The notes below the pieces were generated by a model. That model ran no database searches, was not told the DNA's origin, and saw only the letters and a program-made list of their open reading frames with translations. Below are positions 43,452 through 52,136 of a DNA stretch of 64,000 nt, one piece after another. Every line of letters starts with the position of its first letter. Position 1 is the first letter of the stretch. A program made the position numbers and the translations under genes. Source of the stretch: Ignavibacteria bacterium (GTDB taxonomy: Bacteria > Bacteroidota > Ignavibacteria > OLB7); the NCBI GenBank assembly GCA_020635205.1, contig JACKAE010000001.1, positions 1,116,001 through 1,180,000 of the forward strand. The letters are read 5' to 3'.

Positions 43452-44195
43452 TCACTGGCATCCAATCAGGTGACCGTAAAGACTTTTAATCCACGCTTCA
43501 AATCGAAGATCTTCGTATGGTTCCGTATATCTACCGTCAGCATCACGCGGTGAAAGCATTAATGTCGAAGCATCGTAATAGCGTTCCAGAAGGAGATGTC
43601 GGCAAAGAATTGCATAACGGTCTGCATAGGATGTTTGATGGAAAAGTGGCATTGGAGTAAATAACGACGATGTGATGCTAACCGGACGTCGAGATTTAGG
43701 ATGGTCCTCCAAAAGGAAGAAGTAACCAAGCCAAGGTCGTGAGTTTCCTAAGACTCCCTCGCGGAAAGCTGTCCAAAAGTCTACAGCGCTTCCAATAGCT
43801 TCTTCTGTTCGGTTGTTAAAGTTATTACCGAAACTTGGTCCTGTCTGAGATTTCATTTCTACAACTGCGCAGAGGCGATTCTCTCGCGCAACGATAATAT
43901 CCCATTGCTTTGTCGGTCGGAAATAGCCGGGAAGATCAAGGCGAGAGCCGATACGGATTTCATCCGAAGAGAAACCACTTCGTTTAACGAGGTCGACGAT
44001 CAACTGAGTAAATCCCTCGAGGTGGCGACCACCGGTAACTTCTCCTCGTGTTCCTTTGTCAACAGTACCAATATCAGCCTGTCGAGAGGCTTGCCCTCTG
44101 CGCAAATCCCAATAGTGTCTCGTTGCCTTTGTCAGACGGTTTCGTAGCTGACGCTCGGTGAGTGGAAATTCGGTATGTGCTGATCTCACAGACAT
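43452..44195 (-). CDS. PaeR7I-family type II restriction endonuclease
   Basis: A 247-residue nuclease that closely follows the PaeR7I pattern: GEVTGGRHLEGF, LDLPGYFRPTKQWDI, EMKSQTGPSFGNNFNNRTEEAIG and LGYFFLLEDHPKS. Asp99, Glu113 and Lys115 fit a PD-(D/E)xK active site. PaeR7I and XhoI cut CTCGAG. The gene precedes its methyltransferase in transcription order, without a visible controller gene. A CTCGAG site lies inside the gene at 44016-44021. It is cytosolic and likely anti-phage. Confidence 0.92.
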   Translation of the reverse strand: MSVRSAHTEFPLTERQLRNRLTKATRHYWDLRRGQASRQADIGTVDKGTRGEVTGGRHLEGFTQLIVDLVKRSGFSSDEIRIGSRLDLPGYFRPTKQWDIIVARENRLCAVVEMKSQTGPSFGNNFNNRTEEAIGSAVDFWTAFREGVLGNSRPWLGYFFLLEDHPKSRRPVSITSSLFTPMPLFHQTSYADRYAILCRHLLLERYYDASTLMLSPRDADGRYTEPYEDLRFEAWIKSLYGHLIGCQ

Positions 44196-44244
44196 CTTAG
44201 GGTTGACGTTCTTTGCTGATGAAGTAGAAACTACGGAAAGCCAA

Positions 44245-45498
44245 TCAATCCGACTGTGCCGTTACTACTTGAGGCCGCACATCTGGTACTCTGGCCAGAA
44301 GAAGCATTCCAATAACGAACATCACTCCAATCACTAACATTGCCGGGCGCTGGCCGAGTGTGATGGCAACTTCACCGAAGATCAGCGGGCCGAGAACTGC
44401 CGAGGCTTTGCCGAAAAATCCGTCGTAAAATCCGAAGAACTCGGTTTTCTTTTCTTCCGGCGTCAGGAGTGCCATCAGTGTGCGGCTGGTTGACTGTGAG
44501 GAGCCGAGTGCGAGACCTGCAATGCCGCCAACGACAAAGAATGCAGTTGCATCCTGCACGAAGTAGGCGACGATCACCACCACAATCCAGATGCTGAGTG
44601 TGATGAAGAGGGTGGCGCGCGATCCAATCCTGTCGGCAACGCGCCCGAAGAGGATGGAGCCACCCAGGGCAGTAGCCTGAACAATCATGAAGAAGATGAT
44701 CTGCTGCGTTGTAGTGAAGCCGAGTGTCTTGTTCATGAAAATTGCGGCTAAGGCAATCACTGTCAGAATACCGTCGTTGTAGATAAAGAATGCTGCGAGA
44801 AATCGGACGATGTCTTTGTAGCTCCGCAAGTGAGTGAAGGTTTGGCGAAGTCGACGGTAGCCCTCGCGGATTGGTGAACCGTTTGATCTGCTCGCGATCC
44901 GCGCTTCTTCTGGAACCTTGAGGAACATGGGGAGGGAGAAGAGGGCGAACGATCCGGCAGCAATCAAGAAGGTTAGCCTCACTTGGTCTTGTGTCGGTTC
45001 TCCCATGAGTATCGGGAGAACTGCACCCAGAATCAGGAACGATCCTGCGTAGCCAACTGCCCAACCGAACGCAGAGACGCGGGCGTAATCTTTCTCTTCG
45101 GCAATCTCAGGGAGGAAGGCGTCATAGAAAATTGTTCCCCCCTCGAATCCAACGTTTGCTATGATAAGCAGAACAATAGCGAAGCCAAGCAAGGCTGGAC
45201 CAGTAACCCAGTAGAGTGCAGTAGTTGCCAAGATACAAGCAACCGTGAAGATGCCTAAGAAGAACTTCTTTCTGTTCGTTGCGTCGGCAATGGAACCGAG
45301 AACTGGACCGATCAAGGCAGTGAGGAGCATCGAGATGGAAATCGTCCGGGTCCAGACTGCCTCGTTCTCACCGGCCAATACGTTCGTGAAGTAGAGAGGA
45401 AAGACGAGTGTGATGATGATGACGTAGAAGCTGGTGTTCGCAAAATCGAAGAGTGCCCAAGAGAAAATTGTTCCCCGTGTCGCCGTTGTTTTGCTCAT
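44245..45498 (-). CDS. UMF1-type MFS transporter
   Basis: A 417-residue membrane protein with about twelve transmembrane helices. The N-terminal WALFDFANTSFY is the signature of the UMF1/Atg22-like branch of the major facilitator superfamily. ADATNRKKFF and ADRIGSRATLF are the two half-repeat loop-2/3 motifs. The substrate is unknown. Its end lies 49 bp upstream of the restriction gene on the same strand; it is divergent from wecB. Confidence 0.88.
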   Translation of the reverse strand: MSKTTATRGTIFSWALFDFANTSFYVIIITLVFPLYFTNVLAGENEAVWTRTISISMLLTALIGPVLGSIADATNRKKFFLGIFTVACILATTALYWVTGPALLGFAIVLLIIANVGFEGGTIFYDAFLPEIAEEKDYARVSAFGWAVGYAGSFLILGAVLPILMGEPTQDQVRLTFLIAAGSFALFSLPMFLKVPEEARIASRSNGSPIREGYRRLRQTFTHLRSYKDIVRFLAAFFIYNDGILTVIALAAIFMNKTLGFTTTQQIIFFMIVQATALGGSILFGRVADRIGSRATLFITLSIWIVVVIVAYFVQDATAFFVVGGIAGLALGSSQSTSRTLMALLTPEEKKTEFFGFYDGFFGKASAVLGPLIFGEVAITLGQRPAMLVIGVMFVIGMLLLARVPDVRPQVVTAQSD

Positions 45499-45634
45499 AC
45501 GATTCTTATCGTTCTGTTCTTGTGTTAGCTGGTAGTCTGTTCTGTCGATACCACTTCTCGGCGTCGTGCCGAAGAAATGAATTGCCGTAACTTAGTGCCT
45601 TCTGGGAAAAGAACATCCCCGATCAATTCAAAGA

Positions 45635-46756
45635 ATGAGCAATCCTGTACAGAAAGTTCTATTAGTATTTGGCACGCGACCTGAGGCGATCAAACTTGCC
45701 CCGGTAGTTCTTGCCTTGCGCGAGAGACCCGAGAAGTTTGCCACTACAGTTGTGACCACAGGGCAACACCGCCACTTGGTAACGCCAATTCTCCAGTTCT
45801 TCGGGATCACTCCCGACGCTGACCTCGACATTATGCGAGAAGGGCAGTCGCCAGCCGACGCGGTTGTGCGGACAATCGAACGGCTTACTCCTATTCTCAC
45901 AGAGGAAAATTTTGATCGGTTGATTGTACAGGGAGATACCTCATCGGCAGTTGGGGCAGCGTTGGCAGGGTTCTACGCGAAAGTTCCGGTGGCTCACGTC
46001 GAGGCGGGGCTTCGTTCTGGAAGAGTAGATGATCCATTCCCTGAAGAGATGAACCGACAACTTATCTCCCGGCTTGCCAACCTCCACTTTGCACCGACAG
46101 AAGGGAACCGAGAGTCTTTGCTTCGCGAGGGAGTTACAGGTGAGACGATCCACGTGACGGGGAACACCGTAATTGATGCCCTCTACAACATTGTCGAGCG
46201 AACGCAGAATCGTGAACTTCCTGAAGCCTTGAAGGGATTGGAAGAGAAGAAGGTGATGTTGTTGACAACGCATCGGCGGGAAAATATTGGGGAGCGACAG
46301 CGGAGAATCTTCGAGGGAATAAACAGGTTGCTCCGGGAGCACGAAGAGCTTGCGGTGGTTTTCCCAGTCCACCCTAATCCGAACGTTCGCTCTGCTGTTA
46401 CCGAAATCCTCCACCCAGGCGAGCGGCTTCGTCTGCTTGACCCACTCGACTACATTCCTTTTGTGCAGTTAATGAAACATGCTTGGTTGATTCTAACAGA
46501 TTCTGGTGGAGTGCAGGAAGAAGCTCCAGCACTCGGCACTCCCGTTCTCGTGTTGCGGGAGACAACCGAACGTGAAGAGGCGATTGCGTCGGGGAATGCG
46601 TTGCTTGTTGGTACGTCGATGGAGCGGGGAGTAGAGGCTGTGGAAACGTTGTTGCGAGATGAGGAGATGTACCGACGAATGGCAACACCGGCCTATCCGT
46701 TTGGCGAGGGGGGAGTTGCGAAATCAATTGTGCAGATATTGGAGAATGCTTGGTGA
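45635..46756 (+). CDS. wecB: UDP-N-acetylglucosamine 2-epimerase (non-hydrolysing)
   Basis: Interconverts UDP-GlcNAc and UDP-ManNAc for surface polysaccharide synthesis. The 373-residue product shows VFGTRPEAIKLAPVV at the N terminus, VQGDTSSA, HVEAGLRSG, THRRENIG, and LTDSGGVQEEAP, all characteristic. Its last codons, TGG and TGA, are part of a CTTGGTGA repeat arm (46749-46765). It converged on the M3 peptidase gene before an IS110 copy inserted between them. Confidence 0.95.
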   Translation: MSNPVQKVLLVFGTRPEAIKLAPVVLALRERPEKFATTVVTTGQHRHLVTPILQFFGITPDADLDIMREGQSPADAVVRTIERLTPILTEENFDRLIVQGDTSSAVGAALAGFYAKVPVAHVEAGLRSGRVDDPFPEEMNRQLISRLANLHFAPTEGNRESLLREGVTGETIHVTGNTVIDALYNIVERTQNRELPEALKGLEEKKVMLLTTHRRENIGERQRRIFEGINRLLREHEELAVVFPVHPNPNVRSAVTEILHPGERLRLLDPLDYIPFVQLMKHAWLILTDSGGVQEEAPALGTPVLVLRETTEREEAIASGNALLVGTSMERGVEAVETLLRDEEMYRRMATPAYPFGEGGVAKSIVQILENAW

Positions 46757-46790
46757 CTCTTGGTGCTCGTTGTGTTTTCTACCACCAAGG
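46749..46790 (+). repeat. Left arm of TTGGTG/CACCAAG element flanking the IS110 copy
   Basis: CTTGGTGACTCTTGGTG at 46749-46765 is the exact reverse complement of the right arm at 48091-48107. It continues as CTCGTTGTGTTTTCT and ACCACCAAGG, resembling the intact element at 25956-26024 (CTTGGTGCTCCTTTGTGT, ACCACCAAGG). Confidence 0.75.
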
Positions 46791-46835
46791 TACTGTGTTT
46801 CGGCACAAGGAAGAAGTTGTAAAAATCATCACGAG

Positions 46836-47840
46836 TTAAATGCGTGCAGGATTGTAGTCTTCCCCACTCAGCCAAATTGCATAGAAGACACGCAAGAGTT
46901 TTCGTGCGACAGCAACAATAGCTGCTTTCTTCTGTCCTCCATTGCCTTGACACAGACGTTCATAGAATCGTCGCATCTGTTCGTCAGATCGGATCGAGGC
47001 TAAGGCTGGCATGTACAAACATGTCCGTAAGCGGCAATTTCCCCGCTTGCTGATATAGCTAGGACCTCGCTTGGTGCCCGACTCTTGATGGACAATATCC
47101 AACCCTGCATAGCTGATCACCTGCTTGACTGAGCGCACCAAGGCAAAGCCGTTTGTCTCGGCCAAGATCGTCGCGATGGTCATCAGCCCAACCCCCTTGA
47201 TTGTCTGAAGCTGCTTGATGCGACCACGAAAATCATCATCATTGTGAAGTACCTCCGTGATCTGCTGCTCGACCTCGCGAATCTGTGAGGCAAAGAAACG
47301 CAACTGCTGCTGAAGACGCCCGCGATGCGAGACCGAGGGCTTGTAGCTGGCCGAGAGCGCATGCAGCCGATTGCGTACCTGGCTCTGTTGTGTAATCAGG
47401 CTCTGGCGTTCACGAACCAACGCTTTCAACTCTTGCATCAACTCTGTGGCTGGCTCCCACGTATCGAGACGGCGTTCGAGTGCCAAACGACACAGAAGAC
47501 GAGCATCAACCCGATCAGTCTTTGTCTTGACCGAGGTACTCCGACTGAACTGCTTGACTGCCGTTGGGAGCATCACACAAAAGCGTGCTCCAGCATTGGA
47601 GAGTCCATAGGCTACCTCCTCATAGTAGACACCGGTTGCCTCCATCAGATACCATAGATCGACTCCCTCTTGGCGATGCGTGTGTGCCCACTGCTGAAGA
47701 GATGCGATCCCTTCAGCGGTGTTGGCAAACGTGCCCTCAGCGATGATGCTGATACGTTGTTCTGCGTCAATGCGTCCAAAGCAGACTGCTAAGGAGTCCT
47801 TTGAGATGTCAATACCGACTGCTTCTTTGAGAACGTGCAT
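46836..47840 (-). CDS. IS110-family DEDD transposase/recombinase
   Basis: A 334-residue recombinase. The N-terminal RuvC-like domain carries the DEDD residues Asp11 (VGIDISKDS), Glu68 (LMEATGVY), Asp109 and Asp112 (KTDRVDARLL). The C-terminal domain has a helix-hairpin-helix (IKGVGLMTIATILAE), SYAGLD and GPSYISKRGNCRLRTCLY, where Ser264 fits the conserved catalytic serine. The gene is intact. IS110 recombinases work with a structured bridge RNA from the element's non-coding end; the long upstream region here fits that. Confidence 0.95.
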   Translation of the reverse strand: MHVLKEAVGIDISKDSLAVCFGRIDAEQRISIIAEGTFANTAEGIASLQQWAHTHRQEGVDLWYLMEATGVYYEEVAYGLSNAGARFCVMLPTAVKQFSRSTSVKTKTDRVDARLLCRLALERRLDTWEPATELMQELKALVRERQSLITQQSQVRNRLHALSASYKPSVSHRGRLQQQLRFFASQIREVEQQITEVLHNDDDFRGRIKQLQTIKGVGLMTIATILAETNGFALVRSVKQVISYAGLDIVHQESGTKRGPSYISKRGNCRLRTCLYMPALASIRSDEQMRRFYERLCQGNGGQKKAAIVAVARKLLRVFYAIWLSGEDYNPARI

Positions 47841-48090
47841 CTGTTGTTGCTTTGGTCTAATGCCACACCGCGAGATCTCTGCTGGACTTCTCTGGTTATC
47901 ATAGGAGCTCGCTCATTGACGGCTCTGAGTACTGTCGAGTCTTTTGCTGAGATCCTCAACAACCGAGGGACAATTCTTGGTGAGGCATCCTCTGTTGGTG
48001 CATGACACTAATGATCTCCTCGGCTGCTGCGGAGTAGCTTTCTTGTCTGTTGATTATTTGTTAAACTTTGCCCCTCATAACATACCAGAA
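47841..48090 (-). ncRNA. Candidate bridge RNA region of the IS110 element
   Basis: The 250-nt leader between element end and transposase start is non-coding. A hairpin forms from GAGATC (47949-47954) and GATCTC (48013-48018), with inner stems CAACA/TGTTG and GAGG/CCTC (47957-47968 with 47989-47997). Its loop shows TCTTGGTG (47975-47982), and TTGGTGC (47995-48001) lies across the second strand of the stem. Both words match the flanking insertion-site repeat, as target guides would. RNA ends are unknown. Confidence 0.4.
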
Positions 48091-48107
48091 CACCAAGAGT
48101 CACCAAG
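48091..48107 (-). repeat. Right arm of TTGGTG/CACCAAG element flanking the IS110 copy
   Basis: CACCAAGAGTCACCAAG, the perfect 17-bp inverted partner of 46749-46765. It ends 4 bp before the stop codon of the M3 peptidase gene. Confidence 0.8.
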
Positions 48108-48111
48108 ATGA

Positions 48112-49941
48112 TTATAGGCTTCTCACCCACTCCCTAAATTTCTCTCCCACCTCTTCAAAGCTCAAGCCCTCTGCTGTGGTTGCGACAGTTTCGTCTCCGT
48201 GCACAACGGCGATGGTTGCATCCAAGTCAATCATGTCATTGTAGTGAGGGATATCCTTCTCACGCTCAATCATCCTGTCGGCCTCAGCCATAGCCTCTTC
48301 TACGGACTTGTTTACCAGTTCTGCTGTCGCTCGTGCACTGAATGGTTCGCCAGTCAAAGCCTCCACAAATTCGAGGAATGTCTTAGAGTTCCCCGGCTTC
48401 CAGTAGACTTCCCGTAGTTCTGGTCCAACGTTCGGGTTGTCAGTGATGTAGCCATACTTCTTGGTAAAGTAATCGCGGGTTTGGTAGACTGCCATCTCAG
48501 CTAAGGTGTAGCCGTGGTAGTAGGCAGAGGCTTCTCCAGAGAGGAGGTGAGGTATGGAGAGAAGGGGGCGAGGGTTTGCTGGCATCATCAACATATCACT
48601 TTCAATGGAGCGGAATGTACTCAGCACATTCTCAGGAGTTAGTTCCTCTTCACTCATTTCGTAGAGTGCCTTCTCTGCGTAGGAGACAGCAAGCATTGAG
48701 CGGAGACGCCAAGCACGATATCGACTCTCCTTCTCGATATTCTTGTAGATCAACTCTTTTGGAATATCCTCCCCTTCAGTATCCTTTGCATAGCGGGCCA
48801 TCCAGTCAGGATCTTTCAGCAGACTATCTAAAAACATCGACTGCGTTTCGGCTAAGGCAACTGAGGTTGGAGCAAACTCCTGTGCGAAACAGGGGGCAGG
48901 CATCCTGATGTTGCTGAAGTGTGCGGCGTGTCCCCCCTCGTGGAAAAACGTCTCACTTGCCCGTTGTCCACTTCCCACTTGTCCCGGAAGGGCATTTGCT
49001 GTAAAGTTGATTCGAGCAGGGTGGAGCCTCCCATCTTCTACCCACGCGGGTGATGGTCCGTGCATGAATCCGTTTGAATACTTCCCTTTACGATCTACTA
49101 AGTCAAGCTGCATCGTTGCGCCACCGTAGCTGATGCCGAGGGCTGCGAAGGAACGGCCCCAACGTGTAAAGGAATCTTCAAACGGAAAGTATGGATCAAG
49201 CTCCGTAGAAAGATCTCCCGACGTATAGAACGAGAAGTTCCAGGGCTGAGCAGCACTCTCCCCTTTCTTCTCTTTCAGTTCTTCAATAGATCGGCGGCAG
49301 GCTTCCCGCGTCTTCTCCTCAAGGTCGTCGAGTATTTCAAAGAGCCTCTTCTTGCCAAATCCTTCGTTGATCGAAACTTTCCAGTCGTAGTAATCTTCGT
49401 ATCCGATCATCCGTGCAAGTTGGTTCCGCTTCCTAACAATATCGAGGAAGCCGTGATCCAGTACGAATGGTTCGATTGATCGCAATCCTTCGAAAGCACT
49501 CTTGCGCATCCCTTCTTCTCTGGCAGTACGCATTCTCAAAGCCAGAGCAACAGAGCTTGCTTCAACAAATTCCTTCGACTCTGGATCGGTATATCCCAGC
49601 GCCATTTTTCCACGCTCTCGCTCTAACTTTCCTTCCATCCCAACAAGTTCGCGTGCAATTGCCTTTGCCTCGTCACCCTCAATCTGATTCGCTATAAAGA
49701 ATCGTTCCCACCCCTGCAACGCAATCATTTCGTCGGTGGAATAGGTGGTAGTATCACTCAGTGCTTCACGCACTTGACGTAAGTATTCTGGACTTGAGCA
49801 AAATTCTTTAAGGGCAATCTCTTTCTCCTCAAATCCCGCACTATCACTCCCGGCAAGTCCCATCTTCTCAACCCAGAAGGCCTCCTCTTTTGCAACGTGG
49901 AGTTGGATATAGCGATTATTCAATTCTTGTAGAAGCGTCAT
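48112..49941 (-). CDS. M3 family oligoendopeptidase (PepF-like)
   Basis: A 609-residue cytosolic zinc peptidase that cleaves short peptides. The metal-binding motif HEGGH is at residues 334-338 (ETFFHEGGHAAHFSN), and a third ligand is expected in the following AETQSMFLD helix. Length, the GSGQRASETFFHE context and the absence of a signal peptide fit the oligoendopeptidase F branch. The repeat arm flanking the IS110 copy lies directly after its stop. Confidence 0.9.
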   Translation of the reverse strand: MTLLQELNNRYIQLHVAKEEAFWVEKMGLAGSDSAGFEEKEIALKEFCSSPEYLRQVREALSDTTTYSTDEMIALQGWERFFIANQIEGDEAKAIARELVGMEGKLERERGKMALGYTDPESKEFVEASSVALALRMRTAREEGMRKSAFEGLRSIEPFVLDHGFLDIVRKRNQLARMIGYEDYYDWKVSINEGFGKKRLFEILDDLEEKTREACRRSIEELKEKKGESAAQPWNFSFYTSGDLSTELDPYFPFEDSFTRWGRSFAALGISYGGATMQLDLVDRKGKYSNGFMHGPSPAWVEDGRLHPARINFTANALPGQVGSGQRASETFFHEGGHAAHFSNIRMPAPCFAQEFAPTSVALAETQSMFLDSLLKDPDWMARYAKDTEGEDIPKELIYKNIEKESRYRAWRLRSMLAVSYAEKALYEMSEEELTPENVLSTFRSIESDMLMMPANPRPLLSIPHLLSGEASAYYHGYTLAEMAVYQTRDYFTKKYGYITDNPNVGPELREVYWKPGNSKTFLEFVEALTGEPFSARATAELVNKSVEEAMAEADRMIEREKDIPHYNDMIDLDATIAVVHGDETVATTAEGLSFEEVGEKFREWVRSL

Positions 49942-50051
49942 GACGTTTTCTCTATTTCGACAGTAAAGTGAATCTGTTTTTTATGTTGCAGGGAAGTGCC
50001 CCTTTACGTTCTCAGCTTGAGAGTGAATATACTCTATTGAGAGAAAAGGAA

Positions 50052-50273
50052 ATGCCTCGACATTTACTGAGTCGAGGCATCAACCCTTCTACGCGTGGTG
50101 CTAACAGGCCTCTGTTACTTTGGGGAGCTGCTCTTCCTGTTCAAAAAAGAATTCTTATATACAAAGGGTTCCGACTCTTGCGAATCGGAACCCCGCGCCC
50201 AATACAGCGGAGGCACTCCCGCTGTTATCTATATAAACAGGTGGGAAGCCGATCACCCGATTCGGCCTCCCAC
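50052..50273 (-). terminator. Three hairpins between PepSY lipoprotein and M3 peptidase genes
   Basis: GTGGGAAGCCGA/TCGGCCTCCCAC (50241-50273), GGGTTCCGA/TCGGAACCC (50166-50193) and ATGCCTCGAC/GTCGAGGCAT (50052-50080). The first lies 15 nt past the lipoprotein stop and is a good terminator; the other two may add to termination or mark the peptidase leader. Confidence 0.6.
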
Positions 50274-50287
50274 TCGTTGTAGGGGGG

Positions 50288-51571
50288 CTAACCAGTAATG
50301 TCAATAAAGGTGTTCGTTTCGGCATCAACGCGCACAGTTTTCACTGTTGAGGTAGCGGTATCTTCAATCTCGAAGGAGTAGACCCACCGTGCTTCAGATT
50401 CATTCCGGCTTAGGTTCCAAGATTTAATTGTCCCGATTAACTGAGCCAAAGCGGTAGTTCTGGCAACACTCAGAGTTACGAGTGTCTTCCCATCGGCAGT
50501 AGCTGGGGGAGTATACTCACCACTCTCAAAATCGCCAGCAGTTTGCGTTACTTCCACGAGCGCACCTGTCTTGGCGTCGAGAGTTACCTCGTAACGATCA
50601 TCTCCTCTCTCAACCACCGTTGCATATGTTGCTGTTGAGTCGTCGGCGACATTCAGGTTGATCTCGCCAACAGCGTTGCTGTCAACACCGAACATCCCCT
50701 CAACAATAATCTGTGCAGAATCTTTTGTGATTACTTGAAGTGAATCGGAACCACCGTTGTTCCCACCATCATCACAAGTGCACTCGCAGTGGCAGTGGAA
50801 GTGGTGTCCATATCCCTTGCCATTCCCGTGACGATAGTGCCCTTTCCCCTTATGGTTTTTGTGACGGTCACAGTTCCCTTGGTGCAGGCTATCGCTGCTG
50901 TTTTGGTTGTTGTCATCATCTTCACCACACTCCTCTTCGTGCTTCAACTTCTTCTCTTTTCCCGTTGCTGGATCGATATAAATCGTGACGTAGCGATTGG
51001 TGTTTGTGATGATGATAATGATGTAGGTTGCCTCCCCTTCAACTTCTTCGAGGTTGGCTTCAACTACATCTCCGTCAACAATTTCTTGAGCGCGATTGCA
51101 AGCCTCTTTTACCTTGACCTTCGTCTTGACTTTGACTGTTCCGGTGTAGTAGTAATTCTTGATCTCCTTCTTCTCCTTTACCTTGCCACTTTTCGGCGAA
51201 ATTACGACGATGTAGACCTTGCCACCCGAACGAACAACGCACTCGTAGTTCAGTTCATCACGGTCGTAGTCGAGGTGGATTCCCAGAATCTCTGCATCGG
51301 AGTATATAGTTAGAATAATCGCCTCAAGTTCATCTACCTGAACGGCAATCGTATCGTTCCCATTCTTCTGAATGTTGTTGCGGACATCGTTTGCTTCGGA
51401 TGGGTCTATAGGATCGCTGACAATGATTGTGGCAGAATTGCCAAGAGAGAGGGCTGAAGAAGAGGCTGGGTCGACAGTGTTGTCTGAGCAGCCAGTGACA
51501 AAGGTTGTTGCCAAGGCACAACATGCAAGAATATATATGCTTCCTTTTTGAAAAAGGCTCGTTGCTTTCAT
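50288..51571 (-). CDS. PepSY-domain lipoprotein with a His/Cys-rich linker
   Basis: A 427-residue exported lipoprotein. The lipobox is in CCALATTFVTGCSDN (lipidated Cys near 25). Four stretches look like PepSY-type repeats (EAIILTIYSDAEILGIHLD, ACNRAQEIVDGDVVEANLEE, QIIVEGMFGVDSNAVGEIN, ARTTALAQLIGTIKSW), each followed by a strand-rich segment ending in PATGK or AKTGAL. Between repeats 2 and 3 lies a 45-residue acidic then His/Cys/Lys-rich stretch (HYRHGNGKGYGHHFHCHC), likely to bind metal. The start at 51571 is chosen for the lipoprotein signal and for GGAGGA about 9 nt upstream. Function unknown; possibly protease-inhibiting or metal-sequestering. Confidence 0.78.
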   Translation of the reverse strand: MKATSLFQKGSIYILACCALATTFVTGCSDNTVDPASSSALSLGNSATIIVSDPIDPSEANDVRNNIQKNGNDTIAVQVDELEAIILTIYSDAEILGIHLDYDRDELNYECVVRSGGKVYIVVISPKSGKVKEKKEIKNYYYTGTVKVKTKVKVKEACNRAQEIVDGDVVEANLEEVEGEATYIIIIITNTNRYVTIYIDPATGKEKKLKHEEECGEDDDNNQNSSDSLHQGNCDRHKNHKGKGHYRHGNGKGYGHHFHCHCECTCDDGGNNGGSDSLQVITKDSAQIIVEGMFGVDSNAVGEINLNVADDSTATYATVVERGDDRYEVTLDAKTGALVEVTQTAGDFESGEYTPPATADGKTLVTLSVARTTALAQLIGTIKSWNLSRNESEARWVYSFEIEDTATSTVKTVRVDAETNTFIDITG

Positions 51572-52136
51572 AAATAAATTCCTCCGAGATAGAGTTGTTT
51601 GTTGATTAACCACTATGTCGGACTGTTGTAATGAGAATGAAATGAGACTGTGACGACGTACCATACAAACGGAGCGGGAATCGGTTTGGTTAGCAGAGGA
51701 AGAATAAAAATTCTGTAAGAGAGGGAACGTTGGGACAACAAACTTCTTGAGCTTGAAGTGCTACCCAACTCTTTCGTGAAGGTTACCAGAAAAGACTCGC
51801 ATTCGTCTCCAGAAAATCTGTTGAATCTATCTGCTTTATCGAGGAGTCAACTCAAGTCTGATAGAGTTAGTGAGTGTGTGGGTAATCTCGAGTAGCCCTT
51901 ACCCCCAGCCCCTCTCCCAAGTATCATCAGGTCAACCTACTCTTCTCGGAGTGGGAGAGGGGAGTCGGAACCGAGGATGTCGATCTCCCCCGACTGGAAG
52001 TCGAGGGTTAATGAGAGTGTCTATCACATCTGATCTGACTGCTCTTTAGAAATCTTTCATGATGGTGTGGAGGGGGTTTCAGATTTCCGCCTACTTTTGA
52101 AGGAGTATCGATAAAGTCCGAGTATGGAAGTAACCT
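51572..52136. other. Intergenic region with a long hairpin
   Basis: About 560 bp between divergent genes with no convincing gene. At 51909-51962 CCCCTCTCCCA pairs with TGGGAGAGGGG across a 32-nt loop; this CCCCTCTCCC/GGGAGAGGGG type is common as a dispersed repeat in bacterial genomes. Promoters of both neighbours should lie here. Confidence 0.5.

Larger units (their letters stand above)
46791..48090 (-). mobile_element. IS110-family insertion sequence (approximate ends)
   Basis: About 1.3 kb between the two repeat arms, the usual size for IS110 elements. It holds one DEDD transposase gene, a short 3' end of about 45 nt and a long upstream non-coding part of about 250 nt. No terminal inverted repeats are visible, as expected of the family. 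The ends are inferred by comparison with the intact TTGGTG element at 26 kb and may be off by several bases. Confidence 0.75.

Noticed and set aside
46791..48090. IS110 insertion as a gene disruption
   Set aside because: Both flanking genes end normally at the repeat arms, so the element lies between genes.
50166..50193. A tRNA-like arm (GGTTCCGA...TCGGAACC)
   Set aside because: No cloverleaf, anticodon arm or acceptor stem around it; better explained as one of three hairpins.
50789..51313. A 174-codon plus-strand frame with hydrophobic segments opposite the PepSY lipoprotein
   Set aside because: Its hydrophobicity is the mirror of the Asp/Glu/Lys/Asn-rich lipoprotein codons; no ribosome-binding site was seen.
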